Part shown: positions 10,016-26,711 of the stretch, in pieces
How positions within the stretch are numbered: position 1 is the stretch's first letter
Layout of the letters: each line of letters starts with the position of its first letter
Assembly: GCF_032362555.1 (NCBI RefSeq)
Contig: NC_083516.1
Coordinates: 4,985,001 to 5,049,000 of the forward strand
Origin: Amyelois transitella
Taxonomy: Eukaryota; Arthropoda; Insecta; Lepidoptera; Pyralidae
DNA: 64,000 nucleotides
Direction of reading: 5' to 3'
The notes under the pieces: model-generated
The model's database searches: none
What the model saw: the letters and a program-made list of their open reading frames with translations, nothing else
What the model was told of the DNA's origin: nothing
Translations under genes and position numbers: made by a program

Positions 10016-11987
10016 TCATTTCAATTTTGTAAATTGTGCAATAAAAAATCCGATCGTATCTTTGTAAATTGGATCCACAAACCTCAAACTATCGTCAGTG
10101 GGACTAAATCGCTGTACCATTTCTCTGAAAGGTAAAAGTATACAACAGTTTTAAACATAAAGAAATATAAATACTATGTAGATTTGACAAAGAGTAAATT
10201 GTTATACATATTTTAAAAGATAAAATATTGCAGATGCATGTGTATTATTTGAAGCACATATGTAGGTATTACAAAATCACTTATAGTCAGTTATCACCGA
10301 ACGAGAGGCAGACACGATGGAAAATGCAAATGGAAAAACAAAACGCCAGCCATTCAGTAATATTGAAAATTATCCATAGTAGATGAAGTTTCAATCGCTC
10401 TTTCATTTAATACGTCCATGATATTCATCCAATCTTAAAACTAAATGTGGCTTTTGAGTTTACCTTTGTTGGTCACTTAGACCACAATTGGGCAATCCTG
10501 GACCACCAAGTAGAGGTTCAGCTGGTACCAAAGACAAACATGGGAATGTTTCCAATGCCCAAGACACTATTCTTTCATTCTCGTCTTCAGTTACTGTGCA
10601 AGTACTGTATGTTAACCTTCCACCAAATTTCAGTACTTCAACTGCCTATAGACAAAAATTTGAATACTAGATCAATTAAAAACAGCAACTATATTAACAA
10701 ATAAATATAACCCATAAAAGTCTCACATAAATTATTAATACTTGCAAACAGATGAAACTAGGTAAACAGTTGAATTTTTATACATAATTGTTTAAGTATA
10801 CAAATAGTAGCATGTAGGTATTTGCGACATTATAAATGCAGCATTACAAAATTCTCTATTTAAAAGCAACTTAAGTTTATCTGGAATACATACAGATCGA
10901 AATAATTTTCTCTGAACAAATTTATATGACTGCAGCATTTTGGGTGTCATTTTATTGATAAGCTGAGGTCGTTGTCCCAGCCCACTGCATGGGGCATCTA
11001 GAAGAACTTTATCAAAACTGTTTGGGGGATAAGGAGGACCTTGGTGTACTCCGTCACTTTCATATGAACAGCATTTTGTAGAATCAAATACAAAAGCTTT
11101 TATACATGTTAAACCATGACTGTAACAGTTTTTTTGTAAACTTGCTATCTTCTGAGGTGTTTTATCCAAAGCAATTATGTTTGCCTGTAAAATAACATGT
11201 AAGCATCAATTGAAGACATTTCAATTATAAAAGAAAAATAAAGAAAATATTCTTTAAGTTTACTGACTTGATCATGAGACATTTCAGCTAAATGAGTTGT
11301 TTTGTTTCCTGGAGCAGCACACATATCCAGGATGACTTCATGAGGCTTTGCATCAACTACCCAGCCACATACTATTGATGGCAGGTTTTGTAATAAAATT
11401 GTACCTTTTGGATACAAAGTCTCATTTATTACAGGCAACCTTGAAGCCGGCAATAATGTATGTACAGCTATACCACTGATATTGTTCAGGGTTACACAAG
11501 ATATGAAAAAAAAAAAAATTAAAGCTATCAAATTGTTCCTGCAATAACAACAGGCTTTTACATATTTTTTTAAATAATATTTACTTAAGAAGATATTTCG
11601 TAAGTATTTTATGCTCCATATCTCTCTCCAGGCACCCATAAACGCCCTGAGGTTCCCGACACCAATTAAAAAAACGAATAGGACCACTCCATCTTGTTCC
11701 CATAGAACAAGTCTTCCTCTTCAACAAGTTCTTCCCTTAGTTGTCTTAAAAGGCAACTAAGGGATTATTTTAGGCAATGGGCTAGTAACCTGTCACTATT
11801 TGAATATTAATTCTAACTCATGCTAGAATAGAGAAAGCCAAACAGCTGTATATGGCCTATCAGTCTTTTTAAGACTGTTGTGTTGGCTCCATCTACCCTG
11901 CAAGGGATAAAGACATGATTATATGTATGTATGTATCTCTAAAATATTAAGTATCAATTTATACTTAATACATATTTTAGAGATACC

Positions 11988-12050
<63 letters not shown>

Positions 12051-14393
12051 CATATTCTCAAAGTTCTAATACTACAATATAAATGGCTGGTTTGCAAATC
12101 ACTATTTTAACTCATGATTATAATTTTACCAATAATCACCTTGCTTGGATTCCATTATCAAATAATTCATTTCTTGTCATTTTTAAATAACCAGTGCCCA
12201 CATACTTTTTCTTACCATCATAATTAACTTTCAACAAAAATTTAAAGATTATTTTACCTGAAGGAAGCCCCATAACTCCAGGTGCAAATACATGAGCTCC
12301 TCTCAACACTGCAGCTGCACACAAAGCGTCTACCACAACAATTTTATTTCCATTCTCAATTTTTACATCATCAGTCCATTGTTCAACCACAAGACAATCT
12401 GGCCGTAGCAGATAAAACTTTGGAATACTAGTGGTATTCAATTCTTTACTTTGCTGTAAAAAAGTGTTTTAAATTGTAAAATTGCTTCAAGCATGTTGGT
12501 CATATTTTTTTATTTTCTTCCCTCTTTCTAACACCAAGGTTCACTTAAAATGTTTCTGAAAAACCCCACCAGTACAAAAATATTACGTGCTGTATTTTAT
12601 TACCCAGACAAATCTTGAGGCTTAACTCTTAAAACGGGCCACCGCCAGAGAGGTTGGGGAGGGTGGGGGAGGGTTTGTATGACCCCCCCCTCCAAGTATT
12701 CTTTTTTGCCGGAAGCCCTCCCCCCCTTTTTATATGAATTTTTGAAAATCTTAAAAATTGCACTAAACGCAATATTTTCGGTTTGTCATTGTAAACTGTG
12801 TTAATTTAGTATTACATAATTAGGTCCATTAAACATGTACAATACAATAACAAAAAAGACACTAACTATGAACAGAACGCAATCCGCCGTTTTGGTTATG
12901 TGCTACTGTCATCTTATCTACTGACTTCGAAAGTAGCTGTCGGTAAACGGACAGCAGGGGGTGCAGGGAGGCGCAGCCCCCGGAACGGGGGGGTCGGTAG
13001 CCCCCCGCAATGAAAAGAAACAAATTGGTCACAAATCAAACTCGGTTCAGTTAGGTTAGGTTAGGTTGGTGTAAACCACCAAAGTGGAGCGAGGGAAGCG
13101 AGCGGAGCGTGCAAACTGAGTAAAAATAAGTCTAGTATAAGTTAGGTTAGGTTTAACTCACCTTCACTCCTTTCATCCCTTCTTACTTCCCCCCCCCCTT
13201 GCCCATCTGGTGGTTAATAACCTTTAGCACACTTTTTATATGAAAACTTTAAAAATTCGTAAAAAAAACTAGGCTTCCGGCAAGGGGGGGTCACGGCGGT
13301 CAGGGGGGGGGGGTGTTATCCCCCCTCCCCACCCCTCTCCGGCGGTGGCCCGTTTCAAGAGTTTTACCAATCTCGACGAAACCGGCACTAAAGTCAAGAG
13401 AATTAGGTTATTCCTCATCCTCTTAGCGTAGGTGTTGCGTCTAGGTTAAACTCTTGAAACGGGCCACCGCCGGAGAGGGGTGGCGAGGGGGGAGGGGGAG
13501 GGGGTAACTCCCCCCCTCCCGTGACCCCCTCTTGCCGGAAGCCTATAGTTTTTTTTTTACGAATTTTTAAAGTTTTCATATAAAAAGTGTGCTAAAGGTC
13601 ATTAACCGCCAGATGGGCAAGGGGGGGGAAAGTAAGAAGGGATGAAAGGGGCGAAGGTGAGTTAAACCTAACCTAACCTATACATACTTACTATTATACT
13701 TTTTTACTCAGTTTGAACGCTCCGCTCGCTTCGCTCGCTCCGCTTTGGTGGTTTACACCAACCTAACCTAACCTAACCAAACCGAGTTTGATTTGTGACC
13801 AATTTGTTTCTTTTCATTGCGGGGGGCTGCCCCCTGCACCCCCTGCTGCCCGTTTACCGACAGCTACTTTCAAAGTCAGTAGATAAAATGACAGTAGCAC
13901 AGAACCAAAACGGCGGATTGCGTTCTGTTCATAGTTAGTGTCTTTTTTGTTTTTACTTTTAAGCAAAGTTTTTGGCTATATTTTTAGTGCTAAAATATAT
14001 TAATTAATGTATTGTATATGTTTAATGGACAAACTAATTATTTAATACTAAATTAACACAGTTTACAATGACAAACCGAAAATATTGCGTTGTTTAGTGC
14101 AATTTTTAAGATTTTCAAAAATTCATATAAAAAAAAGGGGGGGCTTCCGGCAAAAAAAAATACTTGGGGGGGGGGTCATACAAACCCTCCCCCACCCTCC
14201 CCACCCCCTCCCCAACCTCTCTGGCGGTGGCCCGTTTTAAGAGTTGAGCCTGCGTCTATTATACATAATCACACTGGTTCCTTACCTCTATTAAATAGTT
14301 TGTCAGCTTATCATATTCAAATTTTCGAAGACTATTAATCCGGAAAGTTGTATATTTTGGAGGTCGGGCTAACCAATCTTGAATTTTATGCAT
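10016..14393 (-). CDS. NSUN6: NSUN6-type tRNA (cytosine-5) methyltransferase, six exons
   Basis: Exons (minus): 14393-14286, 12453-12140, 11475-11268, 11184-10894, 10645-10464, 10124-10016. All junctions are GT-AG and phases agree, giving about 403 residues. Exon 1 holds RPPKYTTFRINS. Exon 2 carries the PUA part ending AAVLRGAHVFAPGVM. Exon 3 has SAM motif I LDMCAAPGNKTTHLAEM. Exon 4 has LLDAPCSGLGQRP, with the motif IV cysteine near 278. Exon 5 has LTYSTCTVTEDENE, with the motif VI cysteine near 323. Exon 6 ends DTIGFFIAQFTK. The PUA domain inside the methyltransferase and the QRP/GFFIA signatures are specific to NSUN6, which methylates C72 of tRNA-Thr and tRNA-Cys acceptor stems. Human NSUN6 is 469 aa; about 45 N-terminal residues are not found, so an upstream exon is likely or the ATG at 14393 is used. 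A BEL element sits 39 bp past the stop. Confidence 0.93.
10125..10463 (-). other. NSUN6 last intron
   Basis: Bounded by a GTAAAC donor after exon 5 and TTTCAG before exon 6. AT-rich; nothing else seen. Confidence 0.8.
11648..11935 (+). mobile_element. Full-length-like copy of the ATGT-tailed SINE in an NSUN6 intron
   Basis: Opposite in orientation to NSUN6. It has the family blocks in order: GGTTCCCGACACCAAT, AATAGGACCACTCCATC, GGCAACTAAGGGAT, GGGCTAGTAACCTGTCACTA, the AGTCTTTTTAAGACT stem, CATCTACCCTGCAAGGGAT, then an ATGT tail. An internal segment around 11700-11760 is partly repeated. Confidence 0.75.
11934..11985. repeat. Imperfect inverted repeat at the SINE tail
   Basis: TATCTCTAAAATAT...TAAGTAT pairs with ATACTTAATA...ATTTTAGAGATA around a short AT loop. 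It adjoins the TA tract that follows. Confidence 0.6.
11991..12048. repeat. (AT)n microsatellite
   Basis: An uninterrupted AT dinucleotide run of about 58 bp in the NSUN6 intron, likely length-variable. Confidence 0.95.
12618..14251. mobile_element. Inverted pair of G-rich foldback (TIR) elements in the first visible NSUN6 intron
   Basis: Two units, about 12620-13366 and 13445-14251, lie head to head and are reverse complements over most of their length. Each unit also has its own terminal inverted repeats (ACTCTT(A/G)AAACGGGCC / GGCCCGTTT(C/T)AAGAGT) with similar subterminal G/C tracts and CTTCCGGCAA motifs. A spacer of about 80 bp separates them. Shared blocks include TTAGG-type repeats, a run of (GC)GAGCG(A/G) words, and CAATTTGTTTCTTTTCATTG next to GGGGGG. 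There is no transposase frame and no convincing target duplication. The whole can be drawn as one large hairpin. Confidence 0.85.
12656..12673 (+). repeat. Canonical G-quadruplex motif
   Basis: Four G-runs (4, 3, 5, 3) separated by single bases lie near the tip of the foldback unit. Reverse-complement counterparts occur near 14188-14213. On NSUN6 pre-mRNA (minus strand) the left tip is C-rich and the right tip G-rich. Confidence 0.75.
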
Positions 14394-14462
14394 ATTCTGT
14401 AGAACTTGACGTTTACTTCTTTTTAAATTAATTAAATAATAAAATCGAAAAACTTTATTCAA

Positions 14463-15430
14463 TCAAAGTCTCTTATATTATAGGTACCTAACAATATCTA
14501 CAAATCTACAAACTACAAAATAAAAATAAAGACTACAAACACGTCAATAGTGACAATGGCATTGATTGTCAATGTGACGTTACACAATCAATGTAAAATT
14601 CTTATTTTTTTTCCTTGTCGAAGATCATTTGTTGCTACTCTCGTTGCATGCTGCACGCTAAGGTTTCTCGACTTCACGGCTTGCCTTAGTTTTTCGCACC
14701 TGCAACAAGTAGGTATTGTTAGTAAACTAGAAAACAAGTTAATGATAAAACGTGTAGTGAGTGTGTACAGTATGAAAGTTTTGTAGAACAAGAAAGCACA
14801 TATATATCAAGTAGAGATTTCGAAGGTAGGAAAAAAAGGAGGAAGTCTGACAAGTGTGGACAAAAGAAAGAAATGAACTAATGTCTAAATTTAAATTGGA
14901 AAAGTAAGTCGGAATTATGTTACAAGTTTGGAGCAGTTGAAAATTATATGATTGAGATTAACTTCTTCAGGCCACATTCACAGATAGAAGTCTCTAATGT
15001 TTATACCCATGGTTTCGCTGTCTGTCTGTCCATCTGTCTGTTATTACCAGTCTGATCTCATAAACAACGATAGCTAGAAATGTTTTTTTTTTAAATACAT
15101 GTTTAAAAAAATATCTATAATTGAATAACATTACAGTCATTACATAAATATTGGGGTCTCCCAACCCAACAAACGTTATTTTAAACAATTTTTTGACAAT
15201 TTTCATAAACAGGTAGAAACGTGAATATAGAAATTAATATTTAATATGATAGTACGGAATCCCTCGTGCGTTGTACTTATATAGAGGTTACACATCCATA
15301 AAAGTACTACATACATAAGTATTTATTTTTGCAAAGTTATCATAGCTTCTTTTCTTTACCCAAAGAATTTTCTTTACAATTTTTGATACTGGCCACTTTT
15401 TGCCGAGACGTGGCATAAGCACGAACAACG
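14463..15430. other. NSUN6-Arf intergenic region
   Basis: The two genes diverge from here. The missing NSUN6 5' exon and promoter should lie in this stretch but I cannot place them. Overlapping frames at 14550-14791 on both strands look like chance. Otherwise AT-rich. Confidence 0.45.
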
Positions 15431-15439
15431 TCCACGTTC

Positions 15440-15486
15440 GCCGCCATTTTGACATCCAGCGAGCGAATTGTGAAGAATTCAGTAAA
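15440..15486 (+). promoter_or_regulatory. Putative Arf1 core promoter: YY1/Pho-like site and initiator
   Basis: GCCGCCATTTTGAC at 15440-15453 matches the YY1/Pleiohomeotic consensus (inverse of AAAATGGCGGC), common just around housekeeping-gene start sites. TTCAGTA at 15478-15484 fits an arthropod initiator, with A+1 at 15481. No TATA box is visible. The transcript would enter the 5' exon ending at 15531. Confidence 0.5.
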
Positions 15487-15531
15487 GTGAATCGTTTTTC
15501 TTGTTGAATATAGTTTATTGCTCCTGAAAAT
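15481..15531 (+). other. Arf1 5' non-coding exon (approximate start)
   Basis: Ends at a strong donor (GTAAGT from 15532). The matching acceptor TTATTTCAG ends at 15889, 20 bp before the ATG at 15910. The exon start is inferred from the initiator. Confidence 0.55.
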
Positions 15532-15900
15532 GTAAGTAATATGTGATCTGAGAAACAATAGATTAATTTCATTAACATAAATGCGCCTTGTATATGGATA
15601 TTTACGTAATAACATAATTACAACAGAGGGTGGTGACCGTAGCAAAGACCTACAGCGGTGTCGGTTATTATTCTGATCTCATACATAAGCTCTGTCACGA
15701 TTTAAACGACGTTCCAGCTTTTGTCAATTTATTATTCAAATTAAGAAAGATTATACTTTGAAAATATTTATTTATTAGCCGCAGAAGCGCCAACGATTTG
15801 CCATGTCATTATCATTGATTGAAGTAATGCTCTATGTAGGCTGGAGGGATGACTCAGAGCGAATGTCCTAATATTTTTTATTATTTCAGACTATTCATAA

Positions 15901-21569
<5,669 letters not shown>

Positions 21570-22100
21570 CCGCAGTGCGCCGCTGACTTACAGACAAATC
21601 TGAATACTGAAAGAGACTATGGTTTAAGATATGTTAACTTTATTTGCTAAATACAATGTATTATGTGCGGAATCATAAATGTATTACTGATGCGTCACCC
21701 GGTGACCGAGCTCGCATCGCATTCTCTCCGAACCACTCGCAACCGACCGCCGACCGGGCCGCGTTCCCGCTCAACTGCATATGACAGCGTACAAATAACC
21801 AGGGATCTAATTCACCAAGTGGTTATAGGGTCCACATTCGAGGTGCGTTGTTTGTTCGATTTCTGTTGACGTTGAACAAAATATAGTGTGTAAATTAAAC
21901 GCAAAATTACAATTTTGTTTATAATTATCAGTAAACGAAGGGAGACACGGTGTACACTGTTGAGTGGTCGCGCATTGTGATGTGGATAGGTATGTAGCTG
22001 ACACGTGATAAAGTGAATCACAGCAAGCATAGCATGTTTTATATGTATACTATAATGTGGAATAAGTTGTCGTAATAAAGTATTTAAAGTTAATTCACTT
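21570..22100 (+). terminator. Arf1 3' UTR and first poly(A) signal
   Basis: Non-coding after the stop at 21567-21569. AATAAA at 22074-22079 would cleave near 22090-22105. Further AATAAA-like sites near 22730 and 22817 lie in the duplicated segment, so longer isoforms are possible. Confidence 0.6.
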
Positions 22101-23696
22101 CTTATGACTTTAATTTGTTAGATAGTGTCCTGTGCAGTCTACACAAAGGATAATCCAAGTTAAAGCAGTAATCCCATAATATGTGTAACCTCTTCGTTGG
22201 TCACAGCCTATACACATCGCTATGTGATTTTGAACTCTTTATCATACTATTGTTTTCCTGTCATCAAATATGTGCATAATCCACTTTTAACTTGAGTGAC
22301 TTATTGTATCAAGATAGTTTATTTTTTATGGAAGTTATGGATAAGCTGTTATGTATTTTACACTTGAAACAGTTCTTATAGACGGATCCCGCTCTTGGCT
22401 CGTTGCGACGAACCTGCATTTACAGTGGACTTCACGTGACGGACCGAGATTATCTTGTAATTTAGGTATAATATGTAATGAACACTCATTTTGAGAAGTG
22501 TTTCCGTTTGCAGGGAAACAGTGCTCAGAATTCGGTACTTTGCTCTACACAATTAATTATAACTTAGCATTTTTATAATAATTTAGGAGAAATTGTTAAA
22601 ACACATTTCAGAGGACGACAAAGATATGTGGCAAGCGTGGTGAATAGATTTTTTTTAATTTTTATGAAAACAAAAGTTATGAAAATTCGAAATGTGACAT
22701 TCCGGTTTGTCTTAATGCTGTATTATGGAATAAAATATCCTCACCAATATTTTGATCTTTGTTTTGAAATTTTAACCTTAATGCTCTTAATAATAAGTTC
22801 GTAGGTTCTACTCATGAAATAAATTATCATAATACATTATCCATAGTAGTTAACGATTGTATTCAGTTGTATTCCGTAATTAAAACGGTCTAATTTGATT
22901 GTGTGCTATTATTATTATTATACTATACATAATGTATACACTATACATACATAACATAGTGTTTCTTAGTTCAGGGTTATCGAAAATATCTAACAATAAT
23001 TTGACAAGAAACTTAAAAGCAGTTTATTTTTTTGACAAAAGAAAAAAGCAATAAGACAAAGGTAAAATATGTTGTAGATAAAAGGATGGCTATCCTTTTT
23101 AAGTACTCTTAAATATGCACCATTCAAATAATTTTATTAGTTTTCCAAACACCTGGTCTCTTATCATGTCTTTTAATTATCTTATGGTCATACCATTTAC
23201 GAAGTGAGAAAACGGATACATAAATTACAATACGGATAATACATATTGTCTAGATACAGTGAATGGGGAATAAGATAAACAATACATATCTTGTTTGTCT
23301 GTCAGTTTTGCCTACCATGACTAACATACACGACGATTAAGAAAGTGGTATTTAAACAATTTTAGTCTCTGTTTTTTCCATTACGGATAAATAAAAAGAA
23401 ATGTTTAGTACATTCCTACATTTTTTCTGGTTCTCTGTACGGACCAAGTTACCAATGAACTTATGTATGTAAGACTTGCGTAGGTTGCTTGCAATACGAG
23501 TACATCACTGAACCATCGCCTCCCTCCGCAATTGCCCTTTCTCTGCGATGTAAAATCATGGTTTGAGTCGCGGTCAAACAATCAACGTCTCATTCAAGCG
23601 CCTCCCTTCTAATTTAATTCATAACTCGATCAACGTGGGCGTGCTGGCGGGCCAATGGCTTGACTTGGATCTTCAAGAAAACACTCGTATACAAAT

Positions 23697-24052
23697 TCTA
23701 TAATATAAAAATGAATCGCAGAATGTGTTGGCAAGCGCATAATTCAAAAAGCGTGGACCAAATTGACCAACTCTTTTTTTAAATGTTCGTTGAAGTTCGA
23801 GGATGGTTTTAACCGGGAGAAAATTCGAATAATTGGCAGAAAAACCCTAAAACAGCCCTTTTCTTTTAACTATACAAACGTTTTCTAACTAATATAATAT
23901 TTATAATCGCTGTACAAAATTAAAAAAATAAATTTTATATTTAAATATGATTGATATTTAAATGTAATTTTTTTTTTGCCCCGATTATAAAATAGGCAAG
24001 AACAAAAAACAGCACAGGTTTTTGACAGAACGAAGTCTGTCGGGTCCGCTAG
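23697..24052 (+). mobile_element. Non-autonomous Helitron-like element, copy in unit 1
   Basis: Begins TCTATAATATAAAAATGAAT and ends GTCCGCTAG, just after a perfect 6-bp hairpin (GACAGA...TCTGTC). This TC...hairpin...CTAG plan is the Helitron signature. Non-coding and AT-rich. Present in both units, so it predates the duplication. Confidence 0.7.
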
Positions 24053-25234
24053 TATATAATAAAGTAATTTTACTTTATTAAGGCTTGCCTCGATTCGTTT
24101 TATTATATGAAGCCATTAGATCAATAAATTTAAAGTTTCTGTCTTTCTTTTGAACGACGACTATGGTTTGCAGCGAAGTTTTTAGCTAACTTTAATAATG
24201 TATCGGCTGCTTCTATTCACTCGTAGATTGTAAATGTCAAGAAACATTAAGGTTTACATCGCATAAAAAAGATTCCTGTCTTTAATTAGCAACTGGTCAA
24301 TCAAGTAACCTTTGAATCTCATCGTAAAGTAATCCATCCTAACGTGGCCTTCTTTGCTAACAGAGCGCAGCACCTAAGTCGTAGACACCTAATCACTTAC
24401 ATTAGAATACAGAAGTGCAGTTACAAGTAATTTTAAATAGTCGAACATGCCTTGATTAAACTAAACATACTAAATGGACTTATATAAATGTAGAAGAAGT
24501 ACTAAGTGTAAAAGCATGTAAGGTCGAATTGCACCGCTGCGCTGCAGACTCTTTTGTTTAAACACAACAGCTACGATAGGCTCGTCTTGTAACGCGTAGC
24601 ATAAGATAGGAAAATGTTGATCAAAAATTCGAGTCTAGTGTCTATTGGATCTGTCTACCGCGTAACGGATAAAGACGTCATATTGTGTGGGTATTACCTA
24701 AGTACATCCATAAAAATAATATAAAGGGAAAGGATTTTTCGGTTTTAAATTCGTTCCAAAAAATATTTATAATAATAAAAACATTATTATTATAAAGATT
24801 TTTTGGAATGAATTGAAACCAATATAGATAAGAATTTAAAGTATAAACACCTGAAGCAGGTAAAGTCTGTACTATCATAATCAACCCTACAAAACAATCG
24901 ACCCAGAATATCTGTTTAAATGTTCTTACCTACTTTTATTGCCCATAGCCCCTTGGTCTTCCATTGTTTAACCCAAAGTATAAATGTGCAAATCGAATGA
25001 AATTAGAAGTCTACTGCTGCACGCCGAAGCAAGAGCACGTATTTTTGTTCACTGATCCCTCAGATTTACTTCTTCAGCGCACATTTAGTCTAAGCTAAGG
25101 TACTAACAGTGCTGAAGTATCGTTATAACGTAGTTATCGAAGTGCCCGACTTTTCCACGTGATCAACGCTTTCAACTGTGGCGCCTGTTGTGAGCTTTTA
25201 GTGTGTTTAATCAGTGCAAATCAATATTATAACC
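24053..25234. other. Non-coding part of unit 1 upstream of the gag-like ORF
   Basis: AT-rich DNA with an inverted AT stem near 24757-24805 (CCAAAAAATATTTATAATAATA with TATTATTATAAAGATTTTTTGG). A degenerate SINE tail (ATCTGTCTACCGCGTAACGG) lies near 24650. The stretch 25040-25234 is a plausible leader for the following ORF. Confidence 0.5.
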
Positions 25235-25861
25235 ATGAACGCCAACAAATCGATTAAGGTCACCGAGTCATCACCTGGGAACCCTTATGCTGACTTCAAC
25301 ATTCCTAAATTCTGCAGAAAGCAGCCCAGACTCTGGTTTATGAAGTTCAACGCCATTATGAACCAAACAAAGGCAAGTGACATTAAAAAAAGTTTATTAT
25401 TATTACACCATTTGGGTAAAGAAGAATTGATCGAAATAAGCGATATTGTAGGTAATTATCCAATTGAAAGCATATTTCTAATAGTTATGAACCGACTTAT
25501 ATGTGTATATGGACAGTCTGAGTACGAAAAAATAAAAGAAAATTACTGCTCCCAAGATATCAATTTAGTTGTGCCATCAGTTGCCGACTTAGCCCATGAA
25601 ATAAACGAATTAAAATTAAAAGTTCAATCTGTTAAGGAAGACTTACGTAAATTTGAGCACGAACCTGAACAACACGATCTTACCAATACTCGATCAGTGC
25701 GACGTCTGTCTTCAAGTAGAGATAAAAATATAGAAATATTCGCCAAACAGCGAGCAAAGCCAGGCGACCTCAATTATTTTTGCTTTTATCATTATATATT
25801 TAAAAGTAAAGCACTAAAATGTGGCGATTACACTAATTGTAATTTTGACTCTTTATTATAA
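25235..25861 (+). CDS. Gag-like protein of a mag-type Ty3/gypsy element, isolated copy in unit 1
   Basis: ATG at 25235 (context AACCATGA) gives 208 residues; the open frame starts slightly earlier. The PKFCRKQPRLWFMKFNAIMN stretch matches the gag opening of mag-clade elements (typically P-F-...-P-LWF-...-A-F). It is followed by helices (IKKSLLLLHHLGKEELIEI), a linker with a coiled-coil-like ELKLKVQSVKEDLRKF, then FCFYHYIFKSKALKCG, which recalls the L-C-(W/F)-Y-H-..-F-...A-..-C motif. The usual cysteines there are partly lost. After the stop a further C-rich phrase (CRKKGHC) remains. No protease, RT or LTR is attached. It may be debris or a captured gag gene; two intact copies in the units are consistent with either. 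Confidence 0.65.
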   Translation: MNANKSIKVTESSPGNPYADFNIPKFCRKQPRLWFMKFNAIMNQTKASDIKKSLLLLHHLGKEELIEISDIVGNYPIESIFLIVMNRLICVYGQSEYEKIKENYCSQDINLVVPSVADLAHEINELKLKVQSVKEDLRKFEHEPEQHDLTNTRSVRRLSSSRDKNIEIFAKQRAKPGDLNYFCFYHYIFKSKALKCGDYTNCNFDSLL

Positions 25862-26468
25862 TCATCGAGATAAAATACGAATGTAGAAAAAAGGGACATT
25901 GTCCAACAAAGTGTTACATGAAAGCAATAAAGTAACAAGTTTACATACTCATTGAACCACATTATATAAATAAATATTAATGTTGTTAACTTAACCGTAA
26001 ACTTACTTGTTATTTGACGTTTAAGTAATTTGCGAATAAGTGCAATGTTGTATTACCCGTAAATTTTTAATATTAATTAAGTTTGTAATAAACTCTTGTA
26101 TTTTGTACCTATATGCAGGAATATATATGTAATTGTTTGATTTAATACCTAGTTTTTTAATCATTAATCATGTATTTATTTCTCGAATATGTTCACAATA
26201 TACAAAGGTCTCAAGTATTCAATGCAATTTTACTAATTATTGACTTAAATCCCCTCAGTTGCTAAGTATTTTGTAGCTAAGTCTCAATACCACAATTGGA
26301 CCATCTACCCCGTAAAGATTTACTCGTATAAGAAATATAATCTCTAATCCATCCATACATATAATAAAACTGTAACTCAACTTTGTCTGTACATTGAAGA
26401 TATTTAAGAAAAAAAATTATAAGGGGTCTTTTTAGGGTCAATAGAAGCCAAAACAATTTTTTTTAGAA

Positions 26469-26470
26469 TT

Positions 26471-26515
<45 letters not shown>

Positions 26516-26523
26516 CTGTCTGT
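26469..26523 (+). repeat. (TCTG)n microsatellite
   Basis: About 13 tandem TCTG units with one C substitution, in the 5' part of the Helitron. Confidence 0.9.
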
Positions 26524-26711
26524 ATGTTTGTACGCGCATCACGCAAAATCTACCGAACGGATCTGAACGAAATTCGGCACAGATATAGTTAGTAACCTGG
26601 ATTAGAATATAGGCTACTTTTTATCCTGAAATTCTATCCCAAGGGGATGAAATAGGGGGTGCAAGTTTGTATGGAACTTCGTCATTTTTGATTTGAATCG
26701 ATATAAAAAGC

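Noticed and set aside
13046..13066. TTAGG repeats as evidence of a telomere
   Set aside because: Only about three units, mirrored in both arms of a foldback element and surrounded by ordinary genes.
14550..14791. Overlapping ORFs on both strands that might be the missing NSUN6 N-terminus
   Set aside because: Neither shows the expected N-terminal NSUN6 similarity nor a suitable splice donor.
26469..26523. Regular short repeats considered as a CRISPR-like array
   Set aside because: Simple TCTG microsatellite without spacers, in a eukaryotic genome.
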